Of a DNA stretch of 25,344 bases, positions 15,431 through 22,915 are shown one piece after another. The translations under genes were made by a program, and so were the position numbers. The notes below the pieces were generated by a model, which made no database searches, had not been told where the DNA came from, and saw only the letters and a list, made by a program, of their open reading frames with translations. Each line of letters opens with the position of its first letter. Position 1 is the stretch's first letter. This DNA comes from Deltaproteobacteria bacterium (GTDB lineage: Bacteria; Desulfobacterota; Syntrophia; Syntrophales; Smithellaceae). The stretch spans positions 1 to 25,344 of the forward strand of contig SBEK01000038.1 of NCBI GenBank assembly GCA_009668925.1, given 5' to 3'.

Positions 15431-17593
15431 ATGGATAAACCATTCAACATTCTCATTCTTGAAGACTCTCCGGCTGATGCGGAACTTGTTGTGTTTGAAC
15501 TGGAAAATGCCGGTCTGTCTTTTTCGGCGAAGGTTGTCAAAACGGAAAAAGAATTTGTGGCGGCCATCGGGACGTTTTGTCCTGATATTATTCTTTCCGA
15601 CTATGATATTCCCCGCTACACGGGAGCGCAGGCTCTGGCTGAAGCCAACAGGAATTGCCCGGACACCCCTTTTATCCTAGTCACCGGCGCGGTCGGAGAG
15701 GACCGCGCCATTGAAATCCTCACCCAGGGCGCCAAGGATTATGTTTTGAAAAGCCGACTGGAGCAGCGCCTGGCGCCCGCGGTCAAAAGAGCCCTGGCGG
15801 AAGCCTTCGACCACCGGGCCCGCAGAAAGGCCGAGGAGGAGCTGCGCGACGCACACCGGAATCTGGAGCGGCAGGTGGCGGAGAGAACCGCCGAGCTCCA
15901 GAGGCAGAATGAACGGCTGGAGATTCTGTCGTATACGGCCGGCCGCCTGCTCGAGACGGATCATCCCCAGCAGCTGATGGAAGACCTGTGCCGCCGGATC
16001 ATGGCGTTTCTCGATTGCCAGATGTTCTTCAATTTCCTGGTCGATGATGCAAGCGGAAGACTGCATCTTAACGCCTACGCCGGCATTCCGAAGGAAACGG
16101 CAGCCGAAATCGAATGGCTGGATTTCGGCGTCGCCGTCTGCGGCTGCGTGGCGCGCGACGGTTCCAGAATCGTCGCCGAGAATATTTTCGAAACACCGGA
16201 TGTCCGGACCGAACTGGTCAAATCCTTCGGCATCAAAGCCTATGCCTGCCATCCTCTCCTGGAAGCGAGCCGGACGATCGGAACCCTCTCCTTCGGCACT
16301 TGCTCCCGGACAACCTTCAGCGCCGCCGACCTGGCGATGATGAAGGCTGTCGCCGATCAGGTCGCCATTGCCATGAACCGCATCCGCCAGGCATCCGCTC
16401 TGCGCGCTGCGCACGCGAAACTGGAGACGACGGTTCAGGAAAGAACGTCGGAATTGATCAAAACCGTCGCTCACCTGGAAGATGAAAGGCGACGGTTTAT
16501 CGATGTTCTCGATATCCTGCCTGCCTACGTTATCCTGCTTTCGCCGGACTATCACGTCCCGTTTGAAAACCGATTTTTCCGGGAGCGCTTCGGCGAGGCG
16601 AAAGGAAGACGCTGCTACGAATTCCTGTTTAACCGGACGGAGCCCTGCGAGGTGTGTGAAACGTATAAGACGCTGCAAACCATGAACCCTCTGGAGTGGG
16701 AATGGACCGGCCCGGACGAACGCAACTACTATATCTATGATTTCCCCTTTAAAGACACCGACGGGTCGACGCTGATCCTGGAGATGGGACTCGATGTCAC
16801 CGATTACAAGAAGAGCCAAATGGAACTGGAAATTTACCGCCATCATCTGGAGGAACTGGTCGAACTGCGCACAGCCCAGCTGGCGGCTACCAACCGTGAA
16901 ATGGAAAGTTTCTCTTATTCGGTGTCTCATGATCTGCGGGCGCCGCTTCGGGCCATTGACGGGTTTTCGAAAATCATTCAAAGAGACCACGGAACAGCAT
17001 TGGATGAAAAGGCCCTCCAGCTTTTCGGTAAGGTCAGAGACAGCGTCAAGATGATGGGCCAGTTGATAGATGACCTTCTGAATTTCTCGAGGCTCGGCCA
17101 GAAGGCTCCGGACATCAAGCCCATCAACATAAACGAGCTCGCTGAAACCGTCTGGCAGGAACTTCAGCAAGCCTATCCGGAACGGAATGTATCTCTGAGC
17201 ATTCAAGCTTTGCCGCCCTTGTCGGGAGATAAGTCTCTGATGAAGCAGGTTTTTGCTAATCTGCTTTCCAATGCGATCAAATTCACGAAAATCCGGCCGA
17301 TCGCACGGATTGAAATCGGCGGAAACGAAGATGAGCGCGAATGCACCTACTATGTCAGAGACAACGGCGTCGGTTTCGACATGGAATATCACGACAAGAT
17401 GTTCGGCGTCTTTCAACGCCTTCACAGTCCGGCCGACTACGACGGATCGGGCGTCGGGCTGGCCCTGGCCCAGCGTATCATCCATAAACACGGCGGACGG
17501 ATATGGGCCGAAGGCGAAGAAGACAAAGGTGCGTGTTTTTTTATCGCGCTGCCTAAGGAGCATCCCCCTGATGCACCCGCTAAAGGCGCCTGA
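15431..17593 (+). CDS. Hybrid sensor histidine kinase (REC-GAF-PAS-HisKA-HATPase)
   Basis: A 720-residue cytosolic sensor kinase without membrane segments. Domain order: an N-terminal receiver with the acidic pocket E11/D12, phospho-acceptor D57 in ILSDYD and K in the VLKSRL loop; a coiled-coil linker; a GAF domain (about 160-310); a second linker; a PAS domain (about 355-450) with three close cysteines (GRRCYEF, EPCEVC); HisKA with SVSHDLRAPL, catalytic H500; and a HATPase domain with NLLSNAIKF, DNGVGFD and GSGVGLALA. The bacteriophytochrome-type kinase core is typical of REC-first signalling proteins of deltaproteobacteria. The PAS cysteines could bind metal or sense redox, which is inference. 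The ATG at 15431 gives a standard receiver N-terminus; an alternative at 15410 adds seven residues. No partner regulator is adjacent. Confidence 0.92.
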   Translation: MDKPFNILILEDSPADAELVVFELENAGLSFSAKVVKTEKEFVAAIGTFCPDIILSDYDIPRYTGAQALAEANRNCPDTPFILVTGAVGEDRAIEILTQGAKDYVLKSRLEQRLAPAVKRALAEAFDHRARRKAEEELRDAHRNLERQVAERTAELQRQNERLEILSYTAGRLLETDHPQQLMEDLCRRIMAFLDCQMFFNFLVDDASGRLHLNAYAGIPKETAAEIEWLDFGVAVCGCVARDGSRIVAENIFETPDVRTELVKSFGIKAYACHPLLEASRTIGTLSFGTCSRTTFSAADLAMMKAVADQVAIAMNRIRQASALRAAHAKLETTVQERTSELIKTVAHLEDERRRFIDVLDILPAYVILLSPDYHVPFENRFFRERFGEAKGRRCYEFLFNRTEPCEVCETYKTLQTMNPLEWEWTGPDERNYYIYDFPFKDTDGSTLILEMGLDVTDYKKSQMELEIYRHHLEELVELRTAQLAATNREMESFSYSVSHDLRAPLRAIDGFSKIIQRDHGTALDEKALQLFGKVRDSVKMMGQLIDDLLNFSRLGQKAPDIKPININELAETVWQELQQAYPERNVSLSIQALPPLSGDKSLMKQVFANLLSNAIKFTKIRPIARIEIGGNEDERECTYYVRDNGVGFDMEYHDKMFGVFQRLHSPADYDGSGVGLALAQRIIHKHGGRIWAEGEEDKGACFFIALPKEHPPDAPAKGA

Positions 17594-17671
17594 GTTTTGT
17601 TCTTCCCGCAAAACCGCCAGCCGTTTGCCCGATCAACATCCTCGCCGCAAGCTCAGGAGAATTAACGCTCG

Positions 17672-17687
17672 TCCCGCGCATGCGGGA
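17672..17687. repeat. Short GC-rich inverted repeat between convergent genes
   Basis: TCCCGC (17672-17677) and GCGGGA (17682-17687) form a perfect 6-bp stem with a GCAT loop in the 180-bp space between the histidine kinase and DUF1499 genes. No T-run follows in either direction. Confidence 0.3.
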
Positions 17688-17754
17688 TCAAAAATATGAC
17701 GTTTCCCTGATTTCGCGTCTTCATCCGGAGCGGGTTCCGTTCATTTGTCCAAAC

Positions 17755-17772
17755 AAAAAGCCACGGCGCGGC
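17755..17772 (-). terminator. Weak intrinsic terminator after the DUF1499 gene
   Basis: On the minus strand GCCGCGCCGTGGC (17760-17772) can form a 4-bp stem with a 5-nt loop and is followed at once by TTTTTG (17754-17759). It starts 1 bp past the DUF1499 stop codon. The U-tract position is right but the stem is short. Confidence 0.4.
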
Positions 17773-17773
17773 C

Positions 17774-18214
17774 CTATTTCAACTCCGCAAACCGCCGGCG
17801 GATCTCTTCCACGCGTTTCCGGTTAACGCCCAGATCGGAATGGCCGATGCGCGAGGCCGACCGCACATGAATCACTTTCTCCCCGGCCGGAAAGTAAAAC
17901 TCGACATCATCGACGAAGCGGAAGATCAACGATCGGGCTTCAGCGTGGATATAGTCGCCCTTATCGGCGACGATGGTGATACGCTTCATCTGCGCAAGAA
18001 CCTCGCGAAGCCTCGCCCGGGCTTCTTCGCGGGTGCCCGAATAAGCAAGCGGCAAAATGGCGTGCTCCGGATCGCCGGCCTCGGAAGAGACGCAATTGGG
18101 GCTTTTCGGGCAAGGTTTAAGACCGCTTCCGGCCACTCCGGATGAAGTGCTTTGAGCGAAGCACACCCCGCTCATCAGAAAAAAAACAGGCAGGAACAAC
18201 CGCACGCTTATCAT
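17774..18214 (-). CDS. DUF1499 family exported protein
   Basis: A 146-residue protein with an N-terminal signal peptide (MISVRLFLPVFFLMSG; likely cut after FA at residue 20), so probably periplasmic. The mature part has the DUF1499 signature CPKSPNCVSS (C35, C41) and the C-terminal block DDVEFYF...HVRSASRIGHSDLGVNRKRVEEIR. The biochemical function of the family is unknown. TAAGGAGGT precedes the ATG. It is the last gene of the long minus-strand unit, starting 10 bp after the stop of the TVP38-like gene, and its presence may simply reflect operon growth. Confidence 0.9.
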   Translation of the reverse strand: MISVRLFLPVFFLMSGVCFAQSTSSGVAGSGLKPCPKSPNCVSSEAGDPEHAILPLAYSGTREEARARLREVLAQMKRITIVADKGDYIHAEARSLIFRFVDDVEFYFPAGEKVIHVRSASRIGHSDLGVNRKRVEEIRRRFAELK

Positions 18215-18224
18215 AACGACCTCC

Positions 18225-18935
18225 TTACGTTCTCCGCCCGACGCCGGCGGGCTTAGGAATCCTCTTTTTCATGACCTTCCTGATCAGCACGGGACTTAAA
18301 ACCAGCAATCCGAGCAGGATAAACGCCAGAATCATCGGCCAGGAAAGAATATCGCCCGGCTTTTCAATGACGCCCAGCTGGCGTCCCGTATAGATATACA
18401 CAAAGGAACCGGGCACAATGCCCACAACGGTCGTCCAGGCAAAAGTGGCAAGCGGCACGCGGGTCAGCCCGGACAGGAGATTGACGAGGAAAAACGGGAA
18501 AAGCGGAATCAGCCGGAGTGTCAGGAGATAACGGTATCCGTTTTCGGCCATTTCCGCATTAAAGGATTCCAGCTTGCCGCCGTAGCGTTTTTGCACCCAA
18601 TCACCGACGAGATACCGCGCAATCAGGAAAGCAAGGATGGCCCCGCCCGAAGCTCCGATGTTGACATAGATCATTCCGGCGAAACCAAAAAGAAATCCCG
18701 CGGCAAGCGTGAGAATCGCCGCGCCGGGAATGGAGAGCGCCGCGACGATGATATAGACCGCGATGAAGAGCGCCGCGACAGGGCCATAGTGCTCGGCCGT
18801 GACGGCCAGGAGTTCCGCGCGATACAGGCGGAACGTCTCCGCGGTCAGAAAGGCATCGAGGCCGAACACGCGAAAGGCGGCCATCAATACGATAATCGAT
18901 ACGGCCATAACGATCCGCTTGTGCTTCACGTTCAT
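18225..18935 (-). CDS. TVP38/TMEM64 (VTT/DedA-like) family membrane protein
   Basis: A 236-residue inner-membrane protein with about five to six hydrophobic segments. The VTT-domain marks are SIPGAAILTLAAGFLFG in the middle and RLIPLFPFFLVNLLSGL after it, two re-entrant-like stretches with a conserved Arg. Relatives move or scramble lipids or affect membrane homeostasis; a specific substrate is not known here. The C-terminus is basic (KVMKKRIPKP). The ATG at 18935 is chosen because it overlaps the stop of the upstream transferase gene as ATGA, a sign of translational coupling; a GTG at 18941 is the alternative. Fifth in the minus-strand unit. Confidence 0.9.
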   Translation of the reverse strand: MNVKHKRIVMAVSIIVLMAAFRVFGLDAFLTAETFRLYRAELLAVTAEHYGPVAALFIAVYIIVAALSIPGAAILTLAAGFLFGFAGMIYVNIGASGGAILAFLIARYLVGDWVQKRYGGKLESFNAEMAENGYRYLLTLRLIPLFPFFLVNLLSGLTRVPLATFAWTTVVGIVPGSFVYIYTGRQLGVIEKPGDILSWPMILAFILLGLLVLSPVLIRKVMKKRIPKPAGVGRRT

Positions 18936-19588
18936 TCCCACACCTTTGATTTCAAAAATTTCATCACGCGCGACGACGCTGCCCGGTGCGCGTTTCTTTC
19001 ATAAAATTGCTGAAGATCCTCGAGATCATCAATATCCGACCATTCGGGAAGGAGCCAGGCGGCCATATTCACTTTTGCCGCCCGGGCCAGCGTTTCCGAA
19101 AGCACGCGCGGCGTGCTCCAGGGAATGCCGGAAAAGATGGCGCGGTTGAGGCCTCCCCGTCTGCATCCGATGAGGTAGTATCCGCCGTCCGTGCCGGGTC
19201 CCAGAACAATATCCGCCGCCGCCAGGCGGTTCAGGGCCTCATTCACGAAGGCCGGCGGCAGATCGGGAATATCGCTGCCGGCCAGGACTAACCTGTCAAA
19301 GCCCAATGCCAAAACATCTTCAAGCGCGAAGTACAGGCGATCGCCTAAATCATCCCCCCGTTGTCTCAGGCACATGACCCCCGGAAACTCCGGAAACACC
19401 GCGCCGGCCGGCCCCGAATATACGATGATCGTTGCGGCTTTGACTTCCCGAACCATCACAGACAGGTCCACCAGAAAACAACGATAGAGTTCATAAGTCC
19501 GATCTTCGCCCAGCGCCGCGGCCAGACGCGTCTTAACCACGCCCTTTTCGGGATAGCGGAGAAACAGGATGAAAGCATCGCGATTCAC
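18932..19588 (-). CDS. DUF2064 glycosyltransferase-like protein (rSAM/selenodomain-associated transferase 1)
   Basis: A 218-residue GT-A-fold nucleotidyl/glycosyl-transferase-like protein. It carries the family marks LRYPEKGVVKTRLA (10-23), the LVLAGSDIPDLP segment with a DxP metal site, GPGTDGGYYLIG, and IPWSTPRVLSET. Relatives often sit beside a second GT2 transferase and an ArsS-type radical SAM protein, as here. In arsenosugar-type pathways such transferases may act on a sugar-nucleotide or deoxyadenosyl intermediate; this is inference. It starts with GTG at 19588, behind GAGGTG, 2 bp after the stop of the DUF3047 gene, and overlaps the next gene by 4 bp. Confidence 0.9.
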   Translation of the reverse strand: MNRDAFILFLRYPEKGVVKTRLAAALGEDRTYELYRCFLVDLSVMVREVKAATIIVYSGPAGAVFPEFPGVMCLRQRGDDLGDRLYFALEDVLALGFDRLVLAGSDIPDLPPAFVNEALNRLAAADIVLGPGTDGGYYLIGCRRGGLNRAIFSGIPWSTPRVLSETLARAAKVNMAAWLLPEWSDIDDLEDLQQFYERNAHRAASSRVMKFLKSKVWE

Positions 19589-19590
19589 GT

Positions 19591-20334
19591 TTACGACACC
19601 TCGATATATTCCAGATAACCCGTGGCTTTCTCCCCCGTGTTGTCCGCATCGCTCATCACAGCGATACTCGCTTCCCGGGGCGGGTCCGTTCCGAAGGCCT
19701 TGCGGTAATCATCGAGGGCATTGACGCGCTCCTCCATCCAGAGACCGGCCCGATCGGAGCCCTTCTGCAAAAGGATCATCTGCGTTCTTGACGTATAGGG
19801 ATTCGGCAAAATGCGCTCGGGGTATTTCCGGTTCGCCCAGATATAGCAGAGACTGCTATGAGGAGGGTATTCGCCGTAAATGAGTTTCAGGGTCTTATAC
19901 CGGGCCCGTTCCAACGCGCTCGCCTTGTCCGGGTCATATTTGAACACCACATAAATCCTGAGCGGATAATCATCGCCGGATTTCCTCTTTTCATCGCCCG
20001 CCCGATAGGTATTGGAGATCTTCCATCTCCATTGAATGATCGGCGTCTTGTAGATATCGAAACTTCGCTTGCAGACTAGCCCGGACGCTGAGCGGTCCGC
20101 CCGGGCGACCAGAATATTCTTCTCTCCCTCACGCTCGATGCTGTAAGTACTGTGACGGGGTATCTTGGGAAAAGTCAAGGGCTTCCAATTGGCGAGCGTT
20201 TGAAAATCTTCGCGCCAACCCTGGCCGGTCGTTTGGGCGTCAAGTGGGGCGACAATTAAAAATGGGTTGAAGAGGATCAAGACAATGGTCATCATACCCG
20301 CGAAGAGGTCGTGCCGCAATATTTTTTTCGTCAT
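19591..20334 (-). CDS. DUF3047 family exported protein
   Basis: A protein of about 247 residues with an N-terminal signal sequence (positively charged TKKILRHD, then LFAGMMTIVLILFNPFLIV, cut near LDAQ), so periplasmic. The mature part has the DUF3047 pattern: WREDFQ near the start, IQWRWKISN, DDYPLRIYVVF, LCYIWANR, and a C-terminal SIAVMSDADNTGEKATGYLEYIEV that looks like a jelly-roll carbohydrate-binding end. No activity is known to me. The ATG at 20334 lies inside the palindromic repeat element at 20330-20461, whose GTCATTGC end supplies the start codon and leaves no ribosome site; the ancestral start may have been displaced. The transferase gene follows 2 bp after the stop. Confidence 0.85.
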   Translation of the reverse strand: MTKKILRHDLFAGMMTIVLILFNPFLIVAPLDAQTTGQGWREDFQTLANWKPLTFPKIPRHSTYSIEREGEKNILVARADRSASGLVCKRSFDIYKTPIIQWRWKISNTYRAGDEKRKSGDDYPLRIYVVFKYDPDKASALERARYKTLKLIYGEYPPHSSLCYIWANRKYPERILPNPYTSRTQMILLQKGSDRAGLWMEERVNALDDYRKAFGTDPPREASIAVMSDADNTGEKATGYLEYIEVS

Positions 20335-20461
20335 TGCGAGCTCCCACGGGGAGCGCGGCAATCCGATGGTGTCGCTGCGCGGACGAAATCCGCGGCAATC
20401 TCACGAGCTCCCTCGCTTTGCTCGGGACAAGGCTTCGGTCGCTTCACCCTCCTGCAATGAC
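20330..20461. repeat. Palindromic intergenic repeat element (REP/MITE-like)
   Basis: A ~132-bp element bounded by the inverted repeat GTCATTGC (20330-20337) and GCAATGAC (20454-20461). Inside, CGCGGCAATC-type units occur twice (around 20355 and 20391), CGCGGA and TCCGCG form a hairpin near 20378-20394, and a CTCCCTCGCTTTGCTCGGG stretch is present. The 'GTCATTGCGAG ... GCAATGAC' pattern is shared by interspersed repeats seen in many bacterial genomes. No transposase is encoded, so it would be non-autonomous. Its left end forms the start of the DUF3047 gene. Confidence 0.7.
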
Positions 20462-20518
20462 ACTCACACTCAACATCGAAAGCGGGAGTGACATAACTTT
20501 CGATTTTCTTCAGTTTCG

Positions 20519-21217
20519 TCATTTCGCTGGCCAACCTTTATAATAAAATTTTACCAGCCGGTGAGCCGGTATTCCCGCCAGGTAAAGCGTCTGGAGCATC
20601 CAGTTTCTCAATACGGCATAAACCACGCCTTCTGATTCCCACTTCCGCGGGGATGTTGTCACGGCGTCGGGAAGGATGGCGATGCACCCTCCCTTGCGTT
20701 TGACGCGCTTCATCAGTTCCACGTCTTCCATAAGCGGGATTTCCGGGTAGCCGCCCAGATCGGTAAAATAACGCTTACGCATAAAAATGGCCTGATCCCC
20801 GTAAGGCACGCGGGTGAGGCGATGCTTCCAGGAGGCCGCCCGGCCGATGATTTTAAATATCAGGCTTTCATCGCCAATGCCCAGGTCGAAAGCGCCGCCG
20901 ACCACCCGGCCGTCCCGAAGAGCATTCACAATCTTCGGAAAGGCTGCAGACGGCAGGAACGTATCAGCGTGCAGAAAAAGCAGAATGTCCCCCGATGCCC
21001 GGAGAGCGCCCGCATTCATCTGGCTTGCCCTGCCCTTCTCTGCAATTAGCGTGATCACCCGGGAATCTGCAATTTTCCTAATTGTGCCGCCCGACGGATC
21101 GCCGTCCGCAACGATTACTTCAAACTGCAAACCGGCAGCGGCGTCATGCAATGAATTCAGGATTTCATTGATTTGTTCGCCTTCATTCAGGACCGGGATG
21201 ATGACCGATATGCTCAT
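20519..21217 (-). CDS. GT2 glycosyltransferase (rSAM/selenodomain-associated transferase 2)
   Basis: A 232-residue GT-A-fold transferase of glycosyltransferase family 2. Marks are SVIIPVLNEGEQI at the N-terminus, VIVADGDPSGGT (D38, D40), the family-specific GRASQMNAGA (62-71), the metal-binding HADTFLP (D85), and a later YGDQAIFMRK and EDVELMKR acceptor segment. It ends with a short hydrophobic/basic tail that could touch the membrane. The gene begins 3 bp after the ArsS-like stop codon, so they are co-transcribed. Sugar donor and acceptor are unknown. With DUF2064 it forms the transferase pair usual beside this radical SAM family. The repeat element lies just downstream. Confidence 0.9.
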   Translation of the reverse strand: MSISVIIPVLNEGEQINEILNSLHDAAAGLQFEVIVADGDPSGGTIRKIADSRVITLIAEKGRASQMNAGALRASGDILLFLHADTFLPSAAFPKIVNALRDGRVVGGAFDLGIGDESLIFKIIGRAASWKHRLTRVPYGDQAIFMRKRYFTDLGGYPEIPLMEDVELMKRVKRKGGCIAILPDAVTTSPRKWESEGVVYAVLRNWMLQTLYLAGIPAHRLVKFYYKGWPAK

Positions 21218-21220
21218 GAT

Positions 21221-22228
21221 CTATACACCTGTTGTTGTTCCATGACAGGATGATCCGGCCCCCGCCACGCATCCGTAACAATGGTTATTGACGACGATCT
21301 CCCGGTTTTTAAGTTTCTCGATGTCAAACGCCATGATGTTTGCGGGGGCTCCGTGGTTCACGGTCAACCCCAGCATCTGGTTAAAGTCGCAATCATAGAG
21401 CGACCCGTCCCATCCCACCGAAAGCATGGTCAGACACATCACGTGATCAACGGCAGAGGGATTGAACAAGTGCCATAGCGTGGAGAGATAATCCTCAAAA
21501 TTTCCGGATGCGATCAGATATTCAAGATAGCGGCCGACGGGAAGATTCGCCAGACAGAAGAGGTGATTGAAGCGAACTCCATGTCCGGCAAGCAGTCTTT
21601 CACGGTATTCCCGCTCCAGAGACGCCTGCGAACCGGGCAGATACGCCCCCACCGGGTTGTGAACGATATCAATGACCAGACCGCTGCCCGGTCTGCCGTA
21701 GCCCCGGGCATTGAGCTCCTGCAGCGCTTTAACAACCCGGCGGAAGACTCCGGCCCCGCGCTGACGGTCCGATTTGTTTTCCAGATAATCCGGCAGCGAC
21801 GTCACGAGCTCGACTTTATTTTTTACAAAAACATCCATCAAATGCCGGTAGGGCTCATCGAAAAGCAGTGTCAGATTGGAACGGACGAGCAATCGCCTCT
21901 TGAGCAGCGCCGCCTCTTCAATAAACCACGCCAGATGCGGATTCATTTCCGGCGCGCCTCCGGTGATATCGATGGTGGTGATTGAGGAGGAGCGGAGTAC
22001 CTCCAGGCATTTTGCAAGAACTTGTCTCGACATCATTTCGGTGCGTTCGGGACCGGCGTGGACATGACAGTGCCGGCAGGAAAGATTGCAGATTTTGCCC
22101 ATGTTGATCTGAAGAACGTCGATCCCTTGGGCGGTGAGCGGGAATCTGTTGATCTTCCGGATGGTCCCTTCCAGGGAAGGAATGTCGCCAATCCGGTCCA
22201 GAATGCGCAGTTGTTCGCCGGCGTCCAT
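21221..22228 (-). CDS. arsS: ArsS-type radical SAM/Cys-rich domain protein, cysteine form
   Basis: A 335-residue radical SAM enzyme. The S-adenosylmethionine cluster ligands are C47, C51, C54 (CNLSCRHC), followed by the TGGAPEM glycine motif. The C-terminal Cys-rich 'selenodomain' ends in HCYGCVAGAGSSCHG, with C317, C320 and C328; some relatives carry selenocysteine in this domain, here all are Cys codons. Cyanobacterial ArsS is reported to act in arsenosugar synthesis, attaching a 5'-deoxyadenosyl group to methylated arsenic. No arsM methylase gene is in this window, so the true substrate may differ. The start at 22228 follows AAGGAGATG and touches the upstream stop as TGATG, implying coupling. 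The open frame extends to 22381 but overlaps the AhpD-like gene. Confidence 0.88.
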   Translation of the reverse strand: MDAGEQLRILDRIGDIPSLEGTIRKINRFPLTAQGIDVLQINMGKICNLSCRHCHVHAGPERTEMMSRQVLAKCLEVLRSSSITTIDITGGAPEMNPHLAWFIEEAALLKRRLLVRSNLTLLFDEPYRHLMDVFVKNKVELVTSLPDYLENKSDRQRGAGVFRRVVKALQELNARGYGRPGSGLVIDIVHNPVGAYLPGSQASLEREYRERLLAGHGVRFNHLFCLANLPVGRYLEYLIASGNFEDYLSTLWHLFNPSAVDHVMCLTMLSVGWDGSLYDCDFNQMLGLTVNHGAPANIMAFDIEKLKNREIVVNNHCYGCVAGAGSSCHGTTTGV

Positions 22229-22557
22229 CACATCTCCTTTTTCTTGATGACCTTCCGCATTTGTGTGGAATGCGCCAGTGTCACACCCGCCATCATCGCG
22301 GCTCCGACATGGGCGGCCTCCATCATCTCCTCGCTGCCGACACCCAGGGACAGGCATCTCGTCGTGAAAGCGTCGATGCAATACGGGCAGTTCTGCGTCA
22401 TGGCCACCGTCAGGGCAATCAGTGACTTCTCCCGTTCGGTAAGAAGGCCCGCCCCGGTGGCCGCGTCATAATATTCAAAAAATTTCCGGCCCTGATCCCC
22501 GGCCCATTCGGTAATGTTTGGGAAATCGGTCAAATCTTTTTGCTCATAATAGCTCAT
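22228..22557 (-). CDS. AhpD-like/carboxymuconolactone decarboxylase-family protein of the ArsS cluster
   Basis: A 109-residue all-helical protein of the AhpD-like fold, matching the 'arsenosugar biosynthesis-associated peroxidase-like' family. The redox CPYC motif is C57-C60 in TQNCPYCIDAF, followed by EAAHVGAAMMAG. The residue four after the second Cys, often His in AhpD, is Phe64, so peroxidase activity is doubtful. It is first in the minus-strand unit; TTAAGGAGAA lies upstream of the ATG at 22557, and its stop overlaps the ArsS-like start by 1 nt (TGATG). Its job, perhaps thiol redox or product handling for the radical SAM enzyme, is inference. Confidence 0.88.
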   Translation of the reverse strand: MSYYEQKDLTDFPNITEWAGDQGRKFFEYYDAATGAGLLTEREKSLIALTVAMTQNCPYCIDAFTTRCLSLGVGSEEMMEAAHVGAAMMAGVTLAHSTQMRKVIKKKEM

Positions 22558-22674
22558 ACATTTCTCCTTAACGCCTTATCTATTCGGATTCATGACGGGT
22601 TCCGACTGCTTTGCACCGCGGCCGAAACTTTGCGCCCAAACCTCGCGAGTCATTCCGGATCATCATGGAAACAT

Positions 22675-22703
22675 AATATAATGATGGGTATCCATGCGAT
22701 AAA
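22675..22703 (-). promoter_or_regulatory. Possible promoter of the ArsS-type operon
   Basis: On the minus strand TTTATC (22698-22703, 3/6), a 17-nt spacer and TATATT (22675-22680, 5/6) predict transcription from about 22668, leaving a 110-nt leader before the ATG at 22557. The -35 is weak. Confidence 0.3.
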
Positions 22704-22849
22704 GAGGAGCCGCCGTTTATTTTGCCCGGACGCACACGACTTTATTGGGAACACAGGGTTTCACAAGCTTGCATAACAGTATCATCATGCCGCGAATGTC
22801 CGCCAATGAATAAAGGGAATAAAGTAAGGGGCATTATAACAATTAGTGA

Positions 22850-22877
22850 TTGGATATATTCCCGGGAATGATATATC
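22850..22877 (+). promoter_or_regulatory. Putative promoter and operator palindrome of the reductase operon
   Basis: A nested dyad is seen: outer arms GATATAT (22853-22859) and ATATATC (22871-22877) around the perfect palindrome TTCCCGGGAA (22859-22868). It coincides with a weak promoter match, TTGGAT (22850-22855), 16-nt spacer, TATATC (22872-22877). A regulator bound here would cover the promoter; the regulator is not in the window. Confidence 0.4.
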
Positions 22878-22915
22878 GCATAACCCGAAAGAATAAATAA
22901 GAAGGCGTATAAACC

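Larger units (their letters stand above)
22558..22915. other. Divergent control region between the two right-hand units
   Basis: This 358-bp AT-rich stretch separates the minus-strand ArsS-type operon from the plus-strand reductase operon and has no convincing gene. It should hold promoters for both. Candidates are given at 22675-22703 and 22850-22877. Confidence 0.5.

Noticed and set aside
15677..17611. A 644-codon minus-strand open frame
   Set aside because: It is antisense to the histidine kinase, whose domains are all clear; no family features are seen in the antisense product.
22228..22230. Possible selenocysteine TGA at the end of the AhpD-like gene
   Set aside because: The protein has normal family length, and the TGA is directly overlapped by the ArsS-like ATG with a ribosome site, so it is an ordinary stop.
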